Below are positions 45,391-54,621 of a DNA stretch of 64,000 nt, piece after piece. This DNA comes from an uncultured Coriobacteriaceae bacterium (lineage in GTDB: Bacteria; Actinomycetota; Coriobacteriia; Coriobacteriales; Atopobiaceae). The stretch's first letter is position 1. Every line of letters starts with the position of its first letter. The stretch is taken from NCBI GenBank assembly GCA_902779675.1, contig CACZCK010000003.1, positions 305,863 through 369,862 on the forward strand, read 5' to 3'. The notes under the pieces are model-generated. The model ran no database searches and was not told the DNA's origin. It worked only from the letters and a program-made list of their open reading frames with translations. The translations under genes and the position numbers were made by a program.

Positions 45391-48300
45391 ATGATTTGTG
45401 AGACCTGCGGCAAGACAATTCGTGACGACGCTGCGTTCTGCCCGCACTGCGGCACCAGGGTGCCCGGCGGCCCCACCTATGACGACTATGCCTATGAGGC
45501 CTTCATTAGTTACCGTCACCTGGAGCGCGATACCAAGGTAGCCACCCGCCTGCAGCGCAGCCTGGAGGGATACCGCCTGCCACGCGGCATCGTACGTGCC
45601 GACGACGGCGCCACGCGCCTGGGCAAACTCTTCCGCGACCAGGACGAGCTGCCCACGTCGCAGTCGCTGGGCGACCAGATCGAGGGCGCCCTCAAGCGCT
45701 CACGCAGGCTCGTGGTCATCTGCACACCCCAGACCAACGAGAGCCAGTGGGTCCAACGCGAGGTGGAGCTCTACACCTCGTTCCACGGGCGCGACGCCAT
45801 CGTCATCGCCCTTGCCGCCGGCGAGCCCAGCGAGTCATTTCCCACGCTCATGCGCAGCCGTCTCGTGCAAGCAGAGGACGGCACGGTCGTCAGCGTGGAG
45901 GAGGAGCCCATCGCCGCAGACTTTCGAGACGGAACGCGCAAGCAGTTCGACCTCGAGCGCCTGCGCGTGGCGGCGAGCATCATCGGCTGCGGCTTCGACG
46001 AGCTGCGCCAGCGCCAGCACGCACGCAGGATGCGCGTGATTGCGGCTGCAACCTCGGCCGTAGCCGTGCTCTCCACGGCCTTCGGGTCGTTCTCGCTGTG
46101 GCAACAGCACCAGATCGAGGAGAACTACCGTCAGACGCAGATCAGGGAGTCGGAGTCGCTTGCCGTGGAGTCGGCCGAGCTGCTCGAGCAGGGCGACCGC
46201 ATGCAGGCCATCCAGGTTGCCCTGGCGGCGCTGCCCCAGAGTTCGACGAGCGACGACCGGCCCTTTGTACCCGCCGCCCAGCTCGCCCTGGAGCGAGCCC
46301 TGCAGGTCTACCCCACCAAGAGCTACTGGCGCAGCTGCTACTCCATCGACGACGTGGAGGGCACCTACGCGGCATGCGAGGAGGGTCTGCAGGCCTTCCT
46401 CAAGACCGATGGCACCATACTGGTGACCAACATCAACGACGGGCTCGAGGTCTGCAGCTTTGACCCGGTCGTCGAGGTGGCGGCGCTCAAGCCCGACGCC
46501 ACCGAGGAGGACCTGCGCGAAGAGTGCAAGTTCGCCTTCTGCGGAGACCGGCTTATCTGGTGGAATGGCAAACTCTATGCACTCTTTGATGCACGGACCG
46601 GCAAGGGCCAGTGGGTTACCATCCACAAGAACCTCTTGGCCAACGACAACATCATCGAGGAACTAGCCAACGAGCTTACGTGGAATTTGCTCAACAACGG
46701 CCTCATCTTTGGCATGGACACGGTCAACGAGCAGGTCTACCCCTCCCCCGACGGCAAACAGTTCGCCGTCACCTGGTGCAACACGAGCATGGAGTTCGAG
46801 GACGGAGGCGCCGCCTACACGTCGTACGAAACGCCCATCGTCGTCACCATCGACATTGAGACCGGCGAGGCCCAGCGCGTGTACCAGCTGCCCGCCAGGG
46901 AGTATGACAAGGGAATCCCCACAAACAGAGAGACCATCCGGCTTGCCTACTCCCCCGATGGCACGACCATGGCAGTGGCAAACTATGGCAAGCTGCACCT
47001 GCTCGACCTCGCATCCGGCGAGGTCAAGACTGAGGACCTACAACAGCCCTATGCCTACTCGGTCGACTTTGCCGGAGATGCCATCGTTGCCATCTCGGCC
47101 GAGTCGTCCGGCGTGACCGAGATCTACATCACGCCCATCGACGACGGTGCGTACATCGACGTCTTTGACACCGACCTCAAGCCTCTGTGGCACGCAACGG
47201 AAAAGCCACCAAAGAGAGCGGATGCCGAGCTCACGCAGAAGCCCACCCGCGCCTTTGTTGCCGGCACCACCAACGACACGGGCGACCTCATAGTAGCCGT
47301 CGGCTATTCCCTCATCATCTATGACCACAGCACAGGCAAGGAAGTCAGGCGCATCCAGACCACGGAGCCCATCGCCTCCTGCCAGAACCTCAACGGAGCC
47401 CTCTGCTACGTCGACAGCGCGGGTCATCTGAACTTCGCCTCCGCGGAAGCCGACACCATCGCCAACGCAATCGACCACTTTGGCCTGCAGGTTCCCCAGA
47501 CCGACAAGGCCACCTTCACCCTGAGCGACCGGTACTACGCCGCGCAATGGAACAGTGACACATCCTCGTACCGCGTGTATCGTGCGACCAACCGCTACGA
47601 CTCTCCCGGCATGGACCCCTTCGACGGAAGCAGCCTCATTCCCCTCGACAACCTCTGGTACTGGGGGTCTAAGCCAACCGAGAAGGGCGGGCTTCTCCTC
47701 GAGAGCGACGGCTCGCTGGTGCTCATCGACCTCGAGACGCTCGAGACCTCTTGGCGAGTGCCAAAGGACGCGCGTGCCGGAGACAACATCCGCTCGGCGG
47801 TCATCGTCGACCAATCCATCGCGCTGGTCAGCGAAGTCGGCTCCGATCGCCTACGGATTTCGCTGCTCTCATGGGATGACGGCTCGCTGCTGGACCTCTT
47901 CGAGCCCAAGGTAGAGAGCACCCTTGTCTACGACCTAGCGACCATCGAGCGTGACGGAACCACCTACCTCATGCTCAAGCAGCCCAAAGTCCATCGGATG
48001 TACGACCTCAGCACCCACAAAGAAGTGGCCACCTACGCACGCGAGGACGAAGAGAGCATGGCACTCTCGTGGTACACCGACGATGCGATCCTCAGCGTCT
48101 CGCTCGGCGAGGACCGGCGCACGTACCAGGTGATCTCGCTCGACACCGGTGAGCGCGTGCCTGCCGACATCGACGAGTGCGTCGTCCCTGGCTGGGAGGT
48201 CGGCTCCGTTGCCGCCGACCTTCTCGATGACGGAAGCCAGTTTGCCACGGTGGACGTCGCCGGCACTGTGCGGCTCTACGACACCACGGACTGGTCGCTC

Positions 48301-48762
48301 GTCTGGGAAAGCACCGAGCAGTATCCCAAGGCGCAGCACCTCGCCTTCTCCAAGGACGGTCAGCACCTGCTGCTGCAGAGCCTCACGGGCACCTGCCTTC
48401 TGCTCTCGGCGCAGGACGGCAGCGTGGTTGCGGTCTCGTCCACCGTGCTGCCGACCATCACGAGCAGCTACTACACCGACGACGACACGCTCGTAGCCTA
48501 CTACACCACCGACGGCGTGAGGCCCACGTTTGGCACGGCGCTCGTCTCGCTGGACCCCGAGCGCTTCGGGCCGGTGGACGATGTGTTCTGTGGACAGGTC
48601 TTTACCTATGCCAAACAGCGCGTCTTCACCTTCGACCAGTCGGCCGACCGCGTGGTGGTACTCAACCACTACACGTTGGACGAACTCATCGAGCTGGCAC
48701 AGCAGACCGTGCAGGGCCACGAACTGACCGACGCGGAGCGCCACCTCTACCGCATCGACTAG
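45391..48762 (+). CDS. Zinc-ribbon-TIR-transmembrane-propeller protein B
   Basis: A 1123-residue protein, paralogue of the gene at 12236-15520. It adds an N-terminal zinc ribbon (CETCGKTIRDDAAFCPHCG, residues 3-21), then the TIR domain (YEAFISYRHLERDTK, LFRDQDELPTSQSLGDQIE, VVICTPQ, SQWVQREVE with Glu124 in the catalytic place), a helix of about 214-236 through the membrane, a helical hairpin (AVESAELLEQGDRMQAIQVA) and about 800 residues of propeller repeats (LSWDDGSLLDLFEP, YDTTDWSLVWEST). ATG 45391 follows GAGGGGACGG. Zinc-ribbon plus TIR suggests a cytoplasmic signalling face with an exterior sensor; this is inference. It starts 112 bases after yjjW. Confidence 0.86.
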   Translation: MICETCGKTIRDDAAFCPHCGTRVPGGPTYDDYAYEAFISYRHLERDTKVATRLQRSLEGYRLPRGIVRADDGATRLGKLFRDQDELPTSQSLGDQIEGALKRSRRLVVICTPQTNESQWVQREVELYTSFHGRDAIVIALAAGEPSESFPTLMRSRLVQAEDGTVVSVEEEPIAADFRDGTRKQFDLERLRVAASIIGCGFDELRQRQHARRMRVIAAATSAVAVLSTAFGSFSLWQQHQIEENYRQTQIRESESLAVESAELLEQGDRMQAIQVALAALPQSSTSDDRPFVPAAQLALERALQVYPTKSYWRSCYSIDDVEGTYAACEEGLQAFLKTDGTILVTNINDGLEVCSFDPVVEVAALKPDATEEDLREECKFAFCGDRLIWWNGKLYALFDARTGKGQWVTIHKNLLANDNIIEELANELTWNLLNNGLIFGMDTVNEQVYPSPDGKQFAVTWCNTSMEFEDGGAAYTSYETPIVVTIDIETGEAQRVYQLPAREYDKGIPTNRETIRLAYSPDGTTMAVANYGKLHLLDLASGEVKTEDLQQPYAYSVDFAGDAIVAISAESSGVTEIYITPIDDGAYIDVFDTDLKPLWHATEKPPKRADAELTQKPTRAFVAGTTNDTGDLIVAVGYSLIIYDHSTGKEVRRIQTTEPIASCQNLNGALCYVDSAGHLNFASAEADTIANAIDHFGLQVPQTDKATFTLSDRYYAAQWNSDTSSYRVYRATNRYDSPGMDPFDGSSLIPLDNLWYWGSKPTEKGGLLLESDGSLVLIDLETLETSWRVPKDARAGDNIRSAVIVDQSIALVSEVGSDRLRISLLSWDDGSLLDLFEPKVESTLVYDLATIERDGTTYLMLKQPKVHRMYDLSTHKEVATYAREDEESMALSWYTDDAILSVSLGEDRRTYQVISLDTGERVPADIDECVVPGWEVGSVAADLLDDGSQFATVDVAGTVRLYDTTDWSLVWESTEQYPKAQHLAFSKDGQHLLLQSLTGTCLLLSAQDGSVVAVSSTVLPTITSSYYTDDDTLVAYYTTDGVRPTFGTALVSLDPERFGPVDDVFCGQVFTYAKQRVFTFDQSADRVVVLNHYTLDELIELAQQTVQGHELTDAERHLYRID

Positions 48763-48821
48763 AACCAGAGAGTTGCAGACACCCCACAGGGCACCGCCGA
48801 CGGGGCCTGACTCAGCCCCTG

Positions 48822-49820
48822 TTACCGCCCGACGACCTCACGCAGACGTTCCTTGGTGGCCTCGTCGGCAAAGCTCGCCTCCACGGCATTGAGCAGCAGC
48901 TGGTCTACCTCGTTTTGCGTGAGACCCAAGGCCTCCGCAACAACGACCAGCTCGCGCGCGGCCCACGTGTTGGAGACCGAGCAATTGTCCGAGTTGATGG
49001 TCACAAGGCACCCGGCATCGAGCAGCCTGCGCAACGACTCGGCATGATGGTAGGACTGCAGAGCACCCGTCTGCACCTCCGAGGTAAAGCAGACCTCAAG
49101 TGGTATCTGCCGGGCGGCAAGCTCCCGCACCAGCCCTGGATCCTCCACCGCCCGCACGCCATGACCGATGCGCGCAGCTCCCATGGCCAGCGCATCGCGC
49201 ACGCTCTGGGGGCCGTCGGCCTCGCCCGCATGGATGGTGAAGGGCACTCCCAGCTCGCGCGCACGCGCAAAGACCGGCGCAAAGGACACCGTCGGGAAGA
49301 GCGCTTCGGCGCCAGCCAGATCGAGTGCCACGACCTCGTTGCCCAGATACTCCGCCGCCAGCTCGACGGTCTCGAGGTTTGCCTCGAGGTTGTCTGCACC
49401 GCGCATGCAGCACAGGATGAGCCGCGCCTCAAAGCCCGAGCGGCGCAGGCCATCAAGCGATGCCTCGACCACCTCGCGCTGCGTGAGCCCGCGCTCGCAC
49501 AGCGATTGCGGGGCATAGCGCAGTTCGGCATAGGCATAGCCTCGCTCACGCAGCTCCTCCTGCAGCAGGTAGATGTTCTCTGAGACCTGCTCGTGCGTCT
49601 GTATCAGAGACAGGGGGAACCAAAACTTGTCGAGGTACTCGTTGAGGTCCTCGCACTCGTCGCCCACCGAGAGGTGGTCGAAGACCTCGGCATCGCTCAT
49701 GGCCAGCGGCTGTCCGCCCAACTCGGCCAGACGCCGGGCAGCGGGCACGCTGATGGAGCCATCGCTATGCAGGTGCAAGTCGATCAGGCGACCATGCAGG
49801 GACGCAAAGCTCACCGACAT
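48822..49820 (-). CDS. add: Adenosine deaminase family protein
   Basis: The 332-residue TIM-barrel enzyme converts adenosine or deoxyadenosine to inosine forms. It has HLHSDGS (family: HLHLDGS), TIHAGEADGP with the catalytic Glu, ARIGHG and NSDNCSVSNT where the family usually has TDDP; the zinc Asp is kept but the following substrate-binding Asp is Asn. These differences may shift specificity. ATG 49820 lies three bases after the deoC stop with GGAGGG inside deoC, so the two are coupled. Product inosine is a DeoD substrate. Confidence 0.85.
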   Translation of the reverse strand: MSVSFASLHGRLIDLHLHSDGSISVPAARRLAELGGQPLAMSDAEVFDHLSVGDECEDLNEYLDKFWFPLSLIQTHEQVSENIYLLQEELRERGYAYAELRYAPQSLCERGLTQREVVEASLDGLRRSGFEARLILCCMRGADNLEANLETVELAAEYLGNEVVALDLAGAEALFPTVSFAPVFARARELGVPFTIHAGEADGPQSVRDALAMGAARIGHGVRAVEDPGLVRELAARQIPLEVCFTSEVQTGALQSYHHAESLRRLLDAGCLVTINSDNCSVSNTWAARELVVVAEALGLTQNEVDQLLLNAVEASFADEATKERLREVVGR

Positions 49821-49823
49821 GTG

Positions 49824-50465
49824 CTAGCCCTCCACGATCGCGATGCTGGCGCTCGTGCCCAGACGGTCAGCGCCCGCCGCGACCATGGCCTCTGCCTCGG
49901 CACGCGTGTGCATGCCCCCAGCGGCCTTCACGTGGCAGCGCTCCCCCACCGTCTGGCGCATGAGAGCCACGTCGTGCACGGTGGCACCGCCCGTGGAGAA
50001 GCCTGTGCTGGTCTTGACGAAGTCAGCGCCAGCAGCCACCGAATCCTCGCAGGCACGCACGATCTCGTCGTCGGAAAGCAGGCAGCACTCCAAAATTACC
50101 TTGACCGTCGCGTTACCGGCAGCCTTGACCACGGCTGCGATGTCGTCGGTGCAGAACTCGTCGTCGCCGTCCTTGCAGCGGCCCACGTTAAGCACCATGT
50201 CGATCTCGGTGGCACCGTCTGCCACGGCCTGGGCGGTCTCGGCAGCCTTAGCCTGCGTGGATGCGGCACCCAGAGGGAAGCCCACCACCGTGGTCACGCC
50301 GACGCCCGTGCCCGCCAGCAGCTTGGCCACCAGCGGCACCCAGCACGAGTTGACGCAGACGGTAGCAAAGCCGTAGCGGACAGCCTCGTCGCAGAGACGC
50401 TCGATGTCTGCCTGACGTGCGTCCTGCTTGAGGTTGGTATGATCGATCATCCTGTTGAGCTGCAT
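49824..50465 (-). CDS. deoC: Deoxyribose-phosphate aldolase
   Basis: The 213-residue class I aldolase cleaves deoxyribose-5-phosphate to acetaldehyde and glyceraldehyde-3-phosphate. Features: [11 protein letters not shown] start motif, [28 protein letters not shown] with Lys of the proton relay, FVKTSTGF with the Schiff-base Lys and HVKAAGGM. Start at 50465 follows AGGAGG; the longer in-frame extension overlaps aroD and is rejected. It lies between aroD and add on one strand and completes the nucleoside catabolic route. Confidence 0.95.
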   Translation of the reverse strand: MQLNRMIDHTNLKQDARQADIERLCDEAVRYGFATVCVNSCWVPLVAKLLAGTGVGVTTVVGFPLGAASTQAKAAETAQAVADGATEIDMVLNVGRCKDGDDEFCTDDIAAVVKAAGNATVKVILECCLLSDDEIVRACEDSVAAGADFVKTSTGFSTGGATVHDVALMRQTVGERCHVKAAGGMHTRAEAEAMVAAGADRLGTSASIAIVEG

Positions 50466-50541
50466 GAGGGCCTCCTCGCATGGTTGATTGCTGATGAGTA
50501 TAGACGTCCGGCCAGACATCTTGGTGCCATCGCAGCAGGCA

Positions 50542-51309
50542 CTACCCCTGCTCGATGGAGCGATGCACGCCTTCCATCGTGCGGATGGCATCGGAAAGCT
50601 CGACCTGTCCCGGAGCCGACGGCGTGCCCAGCGCGCAGAACGTGAGTGCACTACCAAAGACCTCACCCGTGAGGCGCGTGGTCTGGCCAGCGGTGCCCAT
50701 GGCCATAGTCAGCAGAGGCACATTCGCCTGCTCGTAAACGAGGTGTGTGGCACGCATAAGGTCGTGGGCGTCCTGGGAACGTTGGGCCATTACAGCCAAC
50801 TTGGGGATGTCGGCCCCAAGTTCGACCATATGCCACAGGAGCTTTTCCATCTCCTCAACGGAAGGCGTACCCTCAAAGTCGTGATGCGAGACGATGGCCA
50901 GGATGCCCTGTTCGTGGGCCAAATCCACCAGCTCGCGCACCGCATCGTCACCAATCCAGAGCTCGATGTCGACGAGGCTTGGCTCACCTTGCGTAATGAC
51001 CGAACGCAGCACGTCGAGGTATCCCGCTCGGTCGATTTCCGCCTGACCACCCTGGCCCTTGGTGCGATAGGTAAAGATGAAGGGGGCTGTCGGTGCGTAT
51101 TCCTCGCTGAGGAAGAAGCAGGTACCGGACAGGGCATCGGGATCCTGGTCCGGCCAGAAGTCCGCACGCCACTCCAACAAGTCAGCCCCGTCGTACAAGG
51201 CACGCTCGTAGGTGTGCATGAGCCCTCGCCCGTCCGTGTCCATGATCGACACAATGGCCTTAGGACGCCCCTCACCAATCCGCACGTTTCCGACCTCGAG
51301 CACTGGCAT
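50542..51309 (-). CDS. aroD: Type I 3-dehydroquinate dehydratase
   Basis: The 255-residue enzyme dehydrates 3-dehydroquinate in the shikimate pathway. Motifs: EWRADFWPD with the substrate Arg, [31 protein letters not shown] with the catalytic His and IPKLAVMAQ with the Schiff-base Lys. Start: ATG 51309 has AAGGA six bases upstream; the ATG two codons earlier directly abuts that site and is not used. It heads the aroD-deoC-add run, a combination of shikimate and deoxynucleoside genes whose reason is unclear. Confidence 0.93.
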   Translation of the reverse strand: MPVLEVGNVRIGEGRPKAIVSIMDTDGRGLMHTYERALYDGADLLEWRADFWPDQDPDALSGTCFFLSEEYAPTAPFIFTYRTKGQGGQAEIDRAGYLDVLRSVITQGEPSLVDIELWIGDDAVRELVDLAHEQGILAIVSHHDFEGTPSVEEMEKLLWHMVELGADIPKLAVMAQRSQDAHDLMRATHLVYEQANVPLLTMAMGTAGQTTRLTGEVFGSALTFCALGTPSAPGQVELSDAIRTMEGVHRSIEQG

Positions 51310-51480
51310 CGTCATTCCTTCCGTCGCGTCTGTTGGCTGGGTCCTATGGTACGCCACCCGTACGTGGCACGCGCAACGATCATTGGCATAGTGACAACTG
51401 GGTATCGGGTCACCTGGTGCGACGCGCGCGAGGATCCGCGCATGCTACGCTGCCTCAATGAGGAGAGAGAGGGGGTACAG

Positions 51481-51765
51481 ATGAGGGTCGTCATTCAGCC
51501 GGTCAACCCGGCCTTTCGGCAGTATGTGCTGCAATACGTGGCAGAGCTCGAGCAGCCTGCGTACACGCTCGTGGGTACCGAGGGCATGAACAACACCACC
51601 TACGTCTTCGAATGCGACGAGGAGAACCCCTGGATCGCGGTCGACGGGCTCAAGCGGGCCGTTCGGCGCCCGCCGCTCGGCAACGCCATGTTCTGCCAGG
51701 TGGCGCCGTATGGCATGGCCGTCTGGCCGCCTATCGTGGACAAGGACAAGTACCCGCGGCCGTAA
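51481..51765 (+). CDS. Hypothetical 94-residue protein
   Basis: ATG 51481 follows AGAGGGGG. The protein (MRVVIQPVNPAFRQYVLQYV) is soluble, with a conserved-looking core VGTEGMNNTTYVFECD and Pro-rich tail. The divergent upstream frame covers aroD and is shadow. It is the last gene before the phage remnant, ending 12 bases from the truncated capsid gene stop. Not recognised. Confidence 0.6.
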   Translation: MRVVIQPVNPAFRQYVLQYVAELEQPAYTLVGTEGMNNTTYVFECDEENPWIAVDGLKRAVRRPPLGNAMFCQVAPYGMAVWPPIVDKDKYPRP

Positions 51766-51777
51766 GCGCGACGCGAT

Positions 51778-52149
51778 CTAGCTGAAGGTGAAGGCGTCGG
51801 CCTCAGGTGCCACCTGCGTGCGCTGCAGCTCGCTTCCCGCCTCGACGAAGCAGTCGTTCACGCCGGCCTCCTCGACGTCCATGACGTCCGCGAACAGGCG
51901 GATGCCTCGGTCGTAGTTGAAGGTCTTGGTCTCGAACTCGTAGGTGATGGCGCCGGTCTTGTAGCCCACGTTGCGGGTGTAGTCGCCGAGGCCCGTCACG
52001 GAGATCTTCGGGATGAGGATCTCCTTGGCCCCGCGACCGGCACGCACCATACGCCGTCCGCTGTTGAGCACGCCCGAGACGGACGCCCTCTGGTAGACCT
52101 CGTCGAGGATGCCGGTGTAGTTCTTCGCGAACTCTACGCTGTTGGCCAT
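51778..52149 (-). CDS. Truncated phage major capsid protein
   Basis: The 123 residues read SVEFAKNYTGILDEVYQRAS, RMVRAGRGAKEILIPK and NYDRGIRLFADVMDVEEA, the N-terminal arm and start of the HK97-type fold of P22/SPP1-like capsid proteins. It stops at TAG 51778-51780, far short of the normal 280-350 residues, right where host sequence resumes (13 bases before the next gene). The C-terminal two thirds are therefore lost. Start at 52149 has a site (AGGAGGGC) and it lies 13 bases after the scaffold gene. Confidence 0.75.
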   Translation of the reverse strand: MANSVEFAKNYTGILDEVYQRASVSGVLNSGRRMVRAGRGAKEILIPKISVTGLGDYTRNVGYKTGAITYEFETKTFNYDRGIRLFADVMDVEEAGVNDCFVEAGSELQRTQVAPEADAFTFS

Positions 52150-52162
52150 GTCTTAAGCCCTC

Positions 52163-52657
52163 CTATGCGTTGTCGTTGGAATCGTCCAGGCCGGCGAGCC
52201 TGCGCCAACGCCTCATAGCCTTGCCTGCGTCCGTGCTGGCGCCGGCGTTGGGGAGTCCCGTCTTGCCGCCAGGCTGCGTGGCGGGGGCGTCGGCGAACAG
52301 CCACGGCTCGGCCTCCTTGAGCGCGTTGACGTCGCCGCCGTGGTCGGCAAGAATCGCACGCGCGGCCTTCACGTTTCGCACGCCCGCGAGCTGAAGCTTG
52401 AAGTCGATGCGATCGGACTCGCCCTGGACCTTGAGCTCCGCGATCTGGTTGCGCAGCTGTTCGGCCGTCTCTGCGTTCTTGGAGGCTTCGGCAACCTGGA
52501 CCTCGAGCTCCGCGATTTTCTCGTCGCGCTCGGCGACGGCCTTTTCCCAGTCGGCGCCGCTCATCTGCGGCTGGTCTTGCGTCGCCTGCTGCTGCCCGAG
52601 GTCTTCCTGGGCTTGCGGCCCTTCCTGCGTTTCTGCGCCATGGTTATCAACCTCCAT
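52163..52657 (-). CDS. Phage scaffold protein (Gp20/DUF4355-like)
   Basis: The 164-residue protein starts at 52657 (MEVDNHGAETQEG) behind AGAAAGG. It has an acidic Gln-rich head, a coiled-coil (WEKAVAERDEKIAELEVQVA) and a C-terminal basic tail (MRRWRRLAGLDDSNDN), the layout of phage scaffolding proteins that guide capsid assembly. It precedes the capsid gene by 13 bases, as in tailed phages. The frame upstream of 52657 belongs to the junction with the island. Confidence 0.75.
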   Translation of the reverse strand: MEVDNHGAETQEGPQAQEDLGQQQATQDQPQMSGADWEKAVAERDEKIAELEVQVAEASKNAETAEQLRNQIAELKVQGESDRIDFKLQLAGVRNVKAARAILADHGGDVNALKEAEPWLFADAPATQPGGKTGLPNAGASTDAGKAMRRWRRLAGLDDSNDNA

Positions 52658-52867
52658 GCTTTCTGCCTTTCTCTTTGGCAGACAGCGCAAGGCGGCCTGC
52701 ACCCGATTCTTACGAGTACAAGGCTATTGTCGCGTCACAAACTAGTTATCTCACTCATCATCTTGCCTTTGAGATGGAGTCTTCATCCCTTTGCAAGCAT
52801 TCTCTTTCACGCTAGGAGCTGGCGGGGTAGAATTAAGGAAACTATGTGAAGAAAGGAGGTGCACGCT

Positions 52868-54052
52868 ATGGCTCTGGCAATTAATCCGGATGTGATGCGA
52901 TGGGCAGTCGAGCGCAGCGGCATCTCCGAAGAACAGGTTTGCCGTAGGTTTAAGAAGTATCCCGAGTGGTTGGATATGAGCAGCAAGCCTACGCTAAAGC
53001 AGCTGATGGACTTTACGCACATGGTTCATATCAATCTCTTCGACGTGTATGCGCCTGCGGTTCCTGACTATGGCTTTCAGATTGCAGATTTCCGCACGCA
53101 AGACGGCGGTGAGGTGGTTTCTCCGTCTCCGGAGCTTTACGACACAATCGAATTAACCAGGCGCCGCCAAAACTGGATGAGTGAATACTTCACTACGGAG
53201 GGAAGGGAGCCCGTTTCTTTTGTGGGTTCCTGGCGTGGAACAGCTTTAACTCCTGACAATGCCACCAAGCTTGCAAAGCATCTTCATCACTTCTTGGGAC
53301 TTGATGAGCGTTGGGCATTTCGCCTCAGAACTCAACAGGATGCGGTACGCGAGTTGAAGAATTCCGTTGAGTCCAGAGGCATATCCGTTGCGATAAATGG
53401 CGTCGTTGGGGACAACTCTCATCGTAGGCTCGACGTCAGCGAGTTCAGAGGTTTTGTATTGTCTGATGCGGTTGCGCCAGCCATCTTCATTAACGGGCAA
53501 GACGCTAAAGGGGCGCAGCTTTTCACAATAATCCACGAGCTGGCTCATCTTGCCTTTGCTGAAACAGGTGTTGTTGATCCAGCGAATCCCGATGGAGATA
53601 GCTACGGGTTCGGGGCTTCTATGGAGAGATTCTGCGATAGAGTTGCAGCAGAATTCCTAGTCAGTTCCAATCTCATTGGCCAAGAGTGGCGTGAGGCTGT
53701 AGCTGCGACTACTGACGACTATGAGCGCGTATCTCGCATTGCCCGCAACCACAAGGTCACCTTCATGGTTGTCGCGCGCCAGGTCTTTGACAACGGACTT
53801 CTGTCCAAAGATCGCTTTTTTGAGCTTTATAGAAGGCATCGGGCGATTATGGACGCCCAGAACCAAAAAACCAAGAAGAAATCCGATGGCGGGAATCCAT
53901 ACGATACCAAACGCTACCGGCTCGGAACGGTCTTCTCCGAGGCTGTGTGGACTGCACTTAATAGCGATTTCATCACTTTGGGTGACGCCTACGATCTTGC
54001 TGGACTAACCTCCAAGAGCTTCGACGAGTATTACAGGAGGCTGTTCCAATGA
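52868..54052 (+). CDS. ImmA/IrrE-family metallopeptidase, antitoxin-like partner of PIN toxin
   Basis: The 394-residue protein has the zinc metallopeptidase motif HELAHLAF, preceded by FTIIHEL and followed by a Glu in the ERFCDRVAAEFLV helix that supplies the third ligand; the N-terminal 100 residues form a helical XRE-like/COG2856 head. It overlaps the PIN gene by four bases (ATGA). In this family with DUF4411 genes it is taken as the antitoxin or regulator; whether it cleaves a partner is unknown. Start 52868 follows AAAGGAGGT, seven bases away. Confidence 0.85.
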   Translation: MALAINPDVMRWAVERSGISEEQVCRRFKKYPEWLDMSSKPTLKQLMDFTHMVHINLFDVYAPAVPDYGFQIADFRTQDGGEVVSPSPELYDTIELTRRRQNWMSEYFTTEGREPVSFVGSWRGTALTPDNATKLAKHLHHFLGLDERWAFRLRTQQDAVRELKNSVESRGISVAINGVVGDNSHRRLDVSEFRGFVLSDAVAPAIFINGQDAKGAQLFTIIHELAHLAFAETGVVDPANPDGDSYGFGASMERFCDRVAAEFLVSSNLIGQEWREAVAATTDDYERVSRIARNHKVTFMVVARQVFDNGLLSKDRFFELYRRHRAIMDAQNQKTKKKSDGGNPYDTKRYRLGTVFSEAVWTALNSDFITLGDAYDLAGLTSKSFDEYYRRLFQ

Positions 54053-54567
54053 GCGAAAAGTTCCTCGTTGATTCAAACTTCTGGATTACTTGCGAGAACG
54101 AGCTGTATCCCCGACGCCATTTTCCAACCTTCTGGTCAGAGATCGAGAAATACCTCGCTGATGGCACCATTCTCCATCATTGGTCTGTGGCTGACGAGCT
54201 TAAGAGAAAAGACGACGATGTCTCGGAGTGGATTGCCGACCTTGTCAAGAAGGGCGAAGTAACGGTAATTGCGCGGCCCAAGGAGACGCCTGATTCGTAT
54301 ATCGAGGTCTGCGCCTGGCCACAGTATTGCATTCGCCCCCATGCCCAGCCATACAAGCCGGAAGCCATCAGCGAGTTTCGCGAGACCGCACGTGCCGATG
54401 CCTGGCTTTGCGCGCAAGCTCTCGATTCGGGATATACGCTCGTTACGCGCGAGAAGCCTCAGCCGCAAATCATCTCCAAGGTAAAGATTCCCGATGTCTG
54501 TGCTGGTATGGGTATCAGTTGCCTTACTTTCAACGAGTTCTTTGACGCCATTGATCTCGTTGTGTAG
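54049..54567 (+). CDS. DUF4411-family PIN-domain toxin
   Basis: The 172-residue protein shows a PIN nuclease fold: DSNFWITCENELYPRRHFPT with the first acidic residue, WSVADELKRKDDDVSEWIAD, a central ARADAWLCAQALDSG Asp and VTREKP at the last strand. DUF4411 PINs are predicted RNases partnered by COG2856 proteins. It overlaps the upstream metallopeptidase gene and ends 54 bases before the converging R-M gene. Its lower GC points to recent transfer. Confidence 0.85.
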   Translation: MSEKFLVDSNFWITCENELYPRRHFPTFWSEIEKYLADGTILHHWSVADELKRKDDDVSEWIADLVKKGEVTVIARPKETPDSYIEVCAWPQYCIRPHAQPYKPEAISEFRETARADAWLCAQALDSGYTLVTREKPQPQIISKVKIPDVCAGMGISCLTFNEFFDAIDLVV

Positions 54568-54621
54568 CATGCCTCTTCGTTGCTTCCAACAAGGCATTTA
54601 CTCCCAGCACGATGCCCGTAC

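Noticed and set aside
48781..48835. GGGGC/GCCCC hairpin between the converging TIR and add genes as terminator
   Set aside because: The stem is only five bp with an eight-base loop and no T-run; too weak to list.
51778..52149. Intact phage capsid or active prophage
   Set aside because: The capsid ends after 123 residues and no terminase, tail or integrase genes are present in the window.
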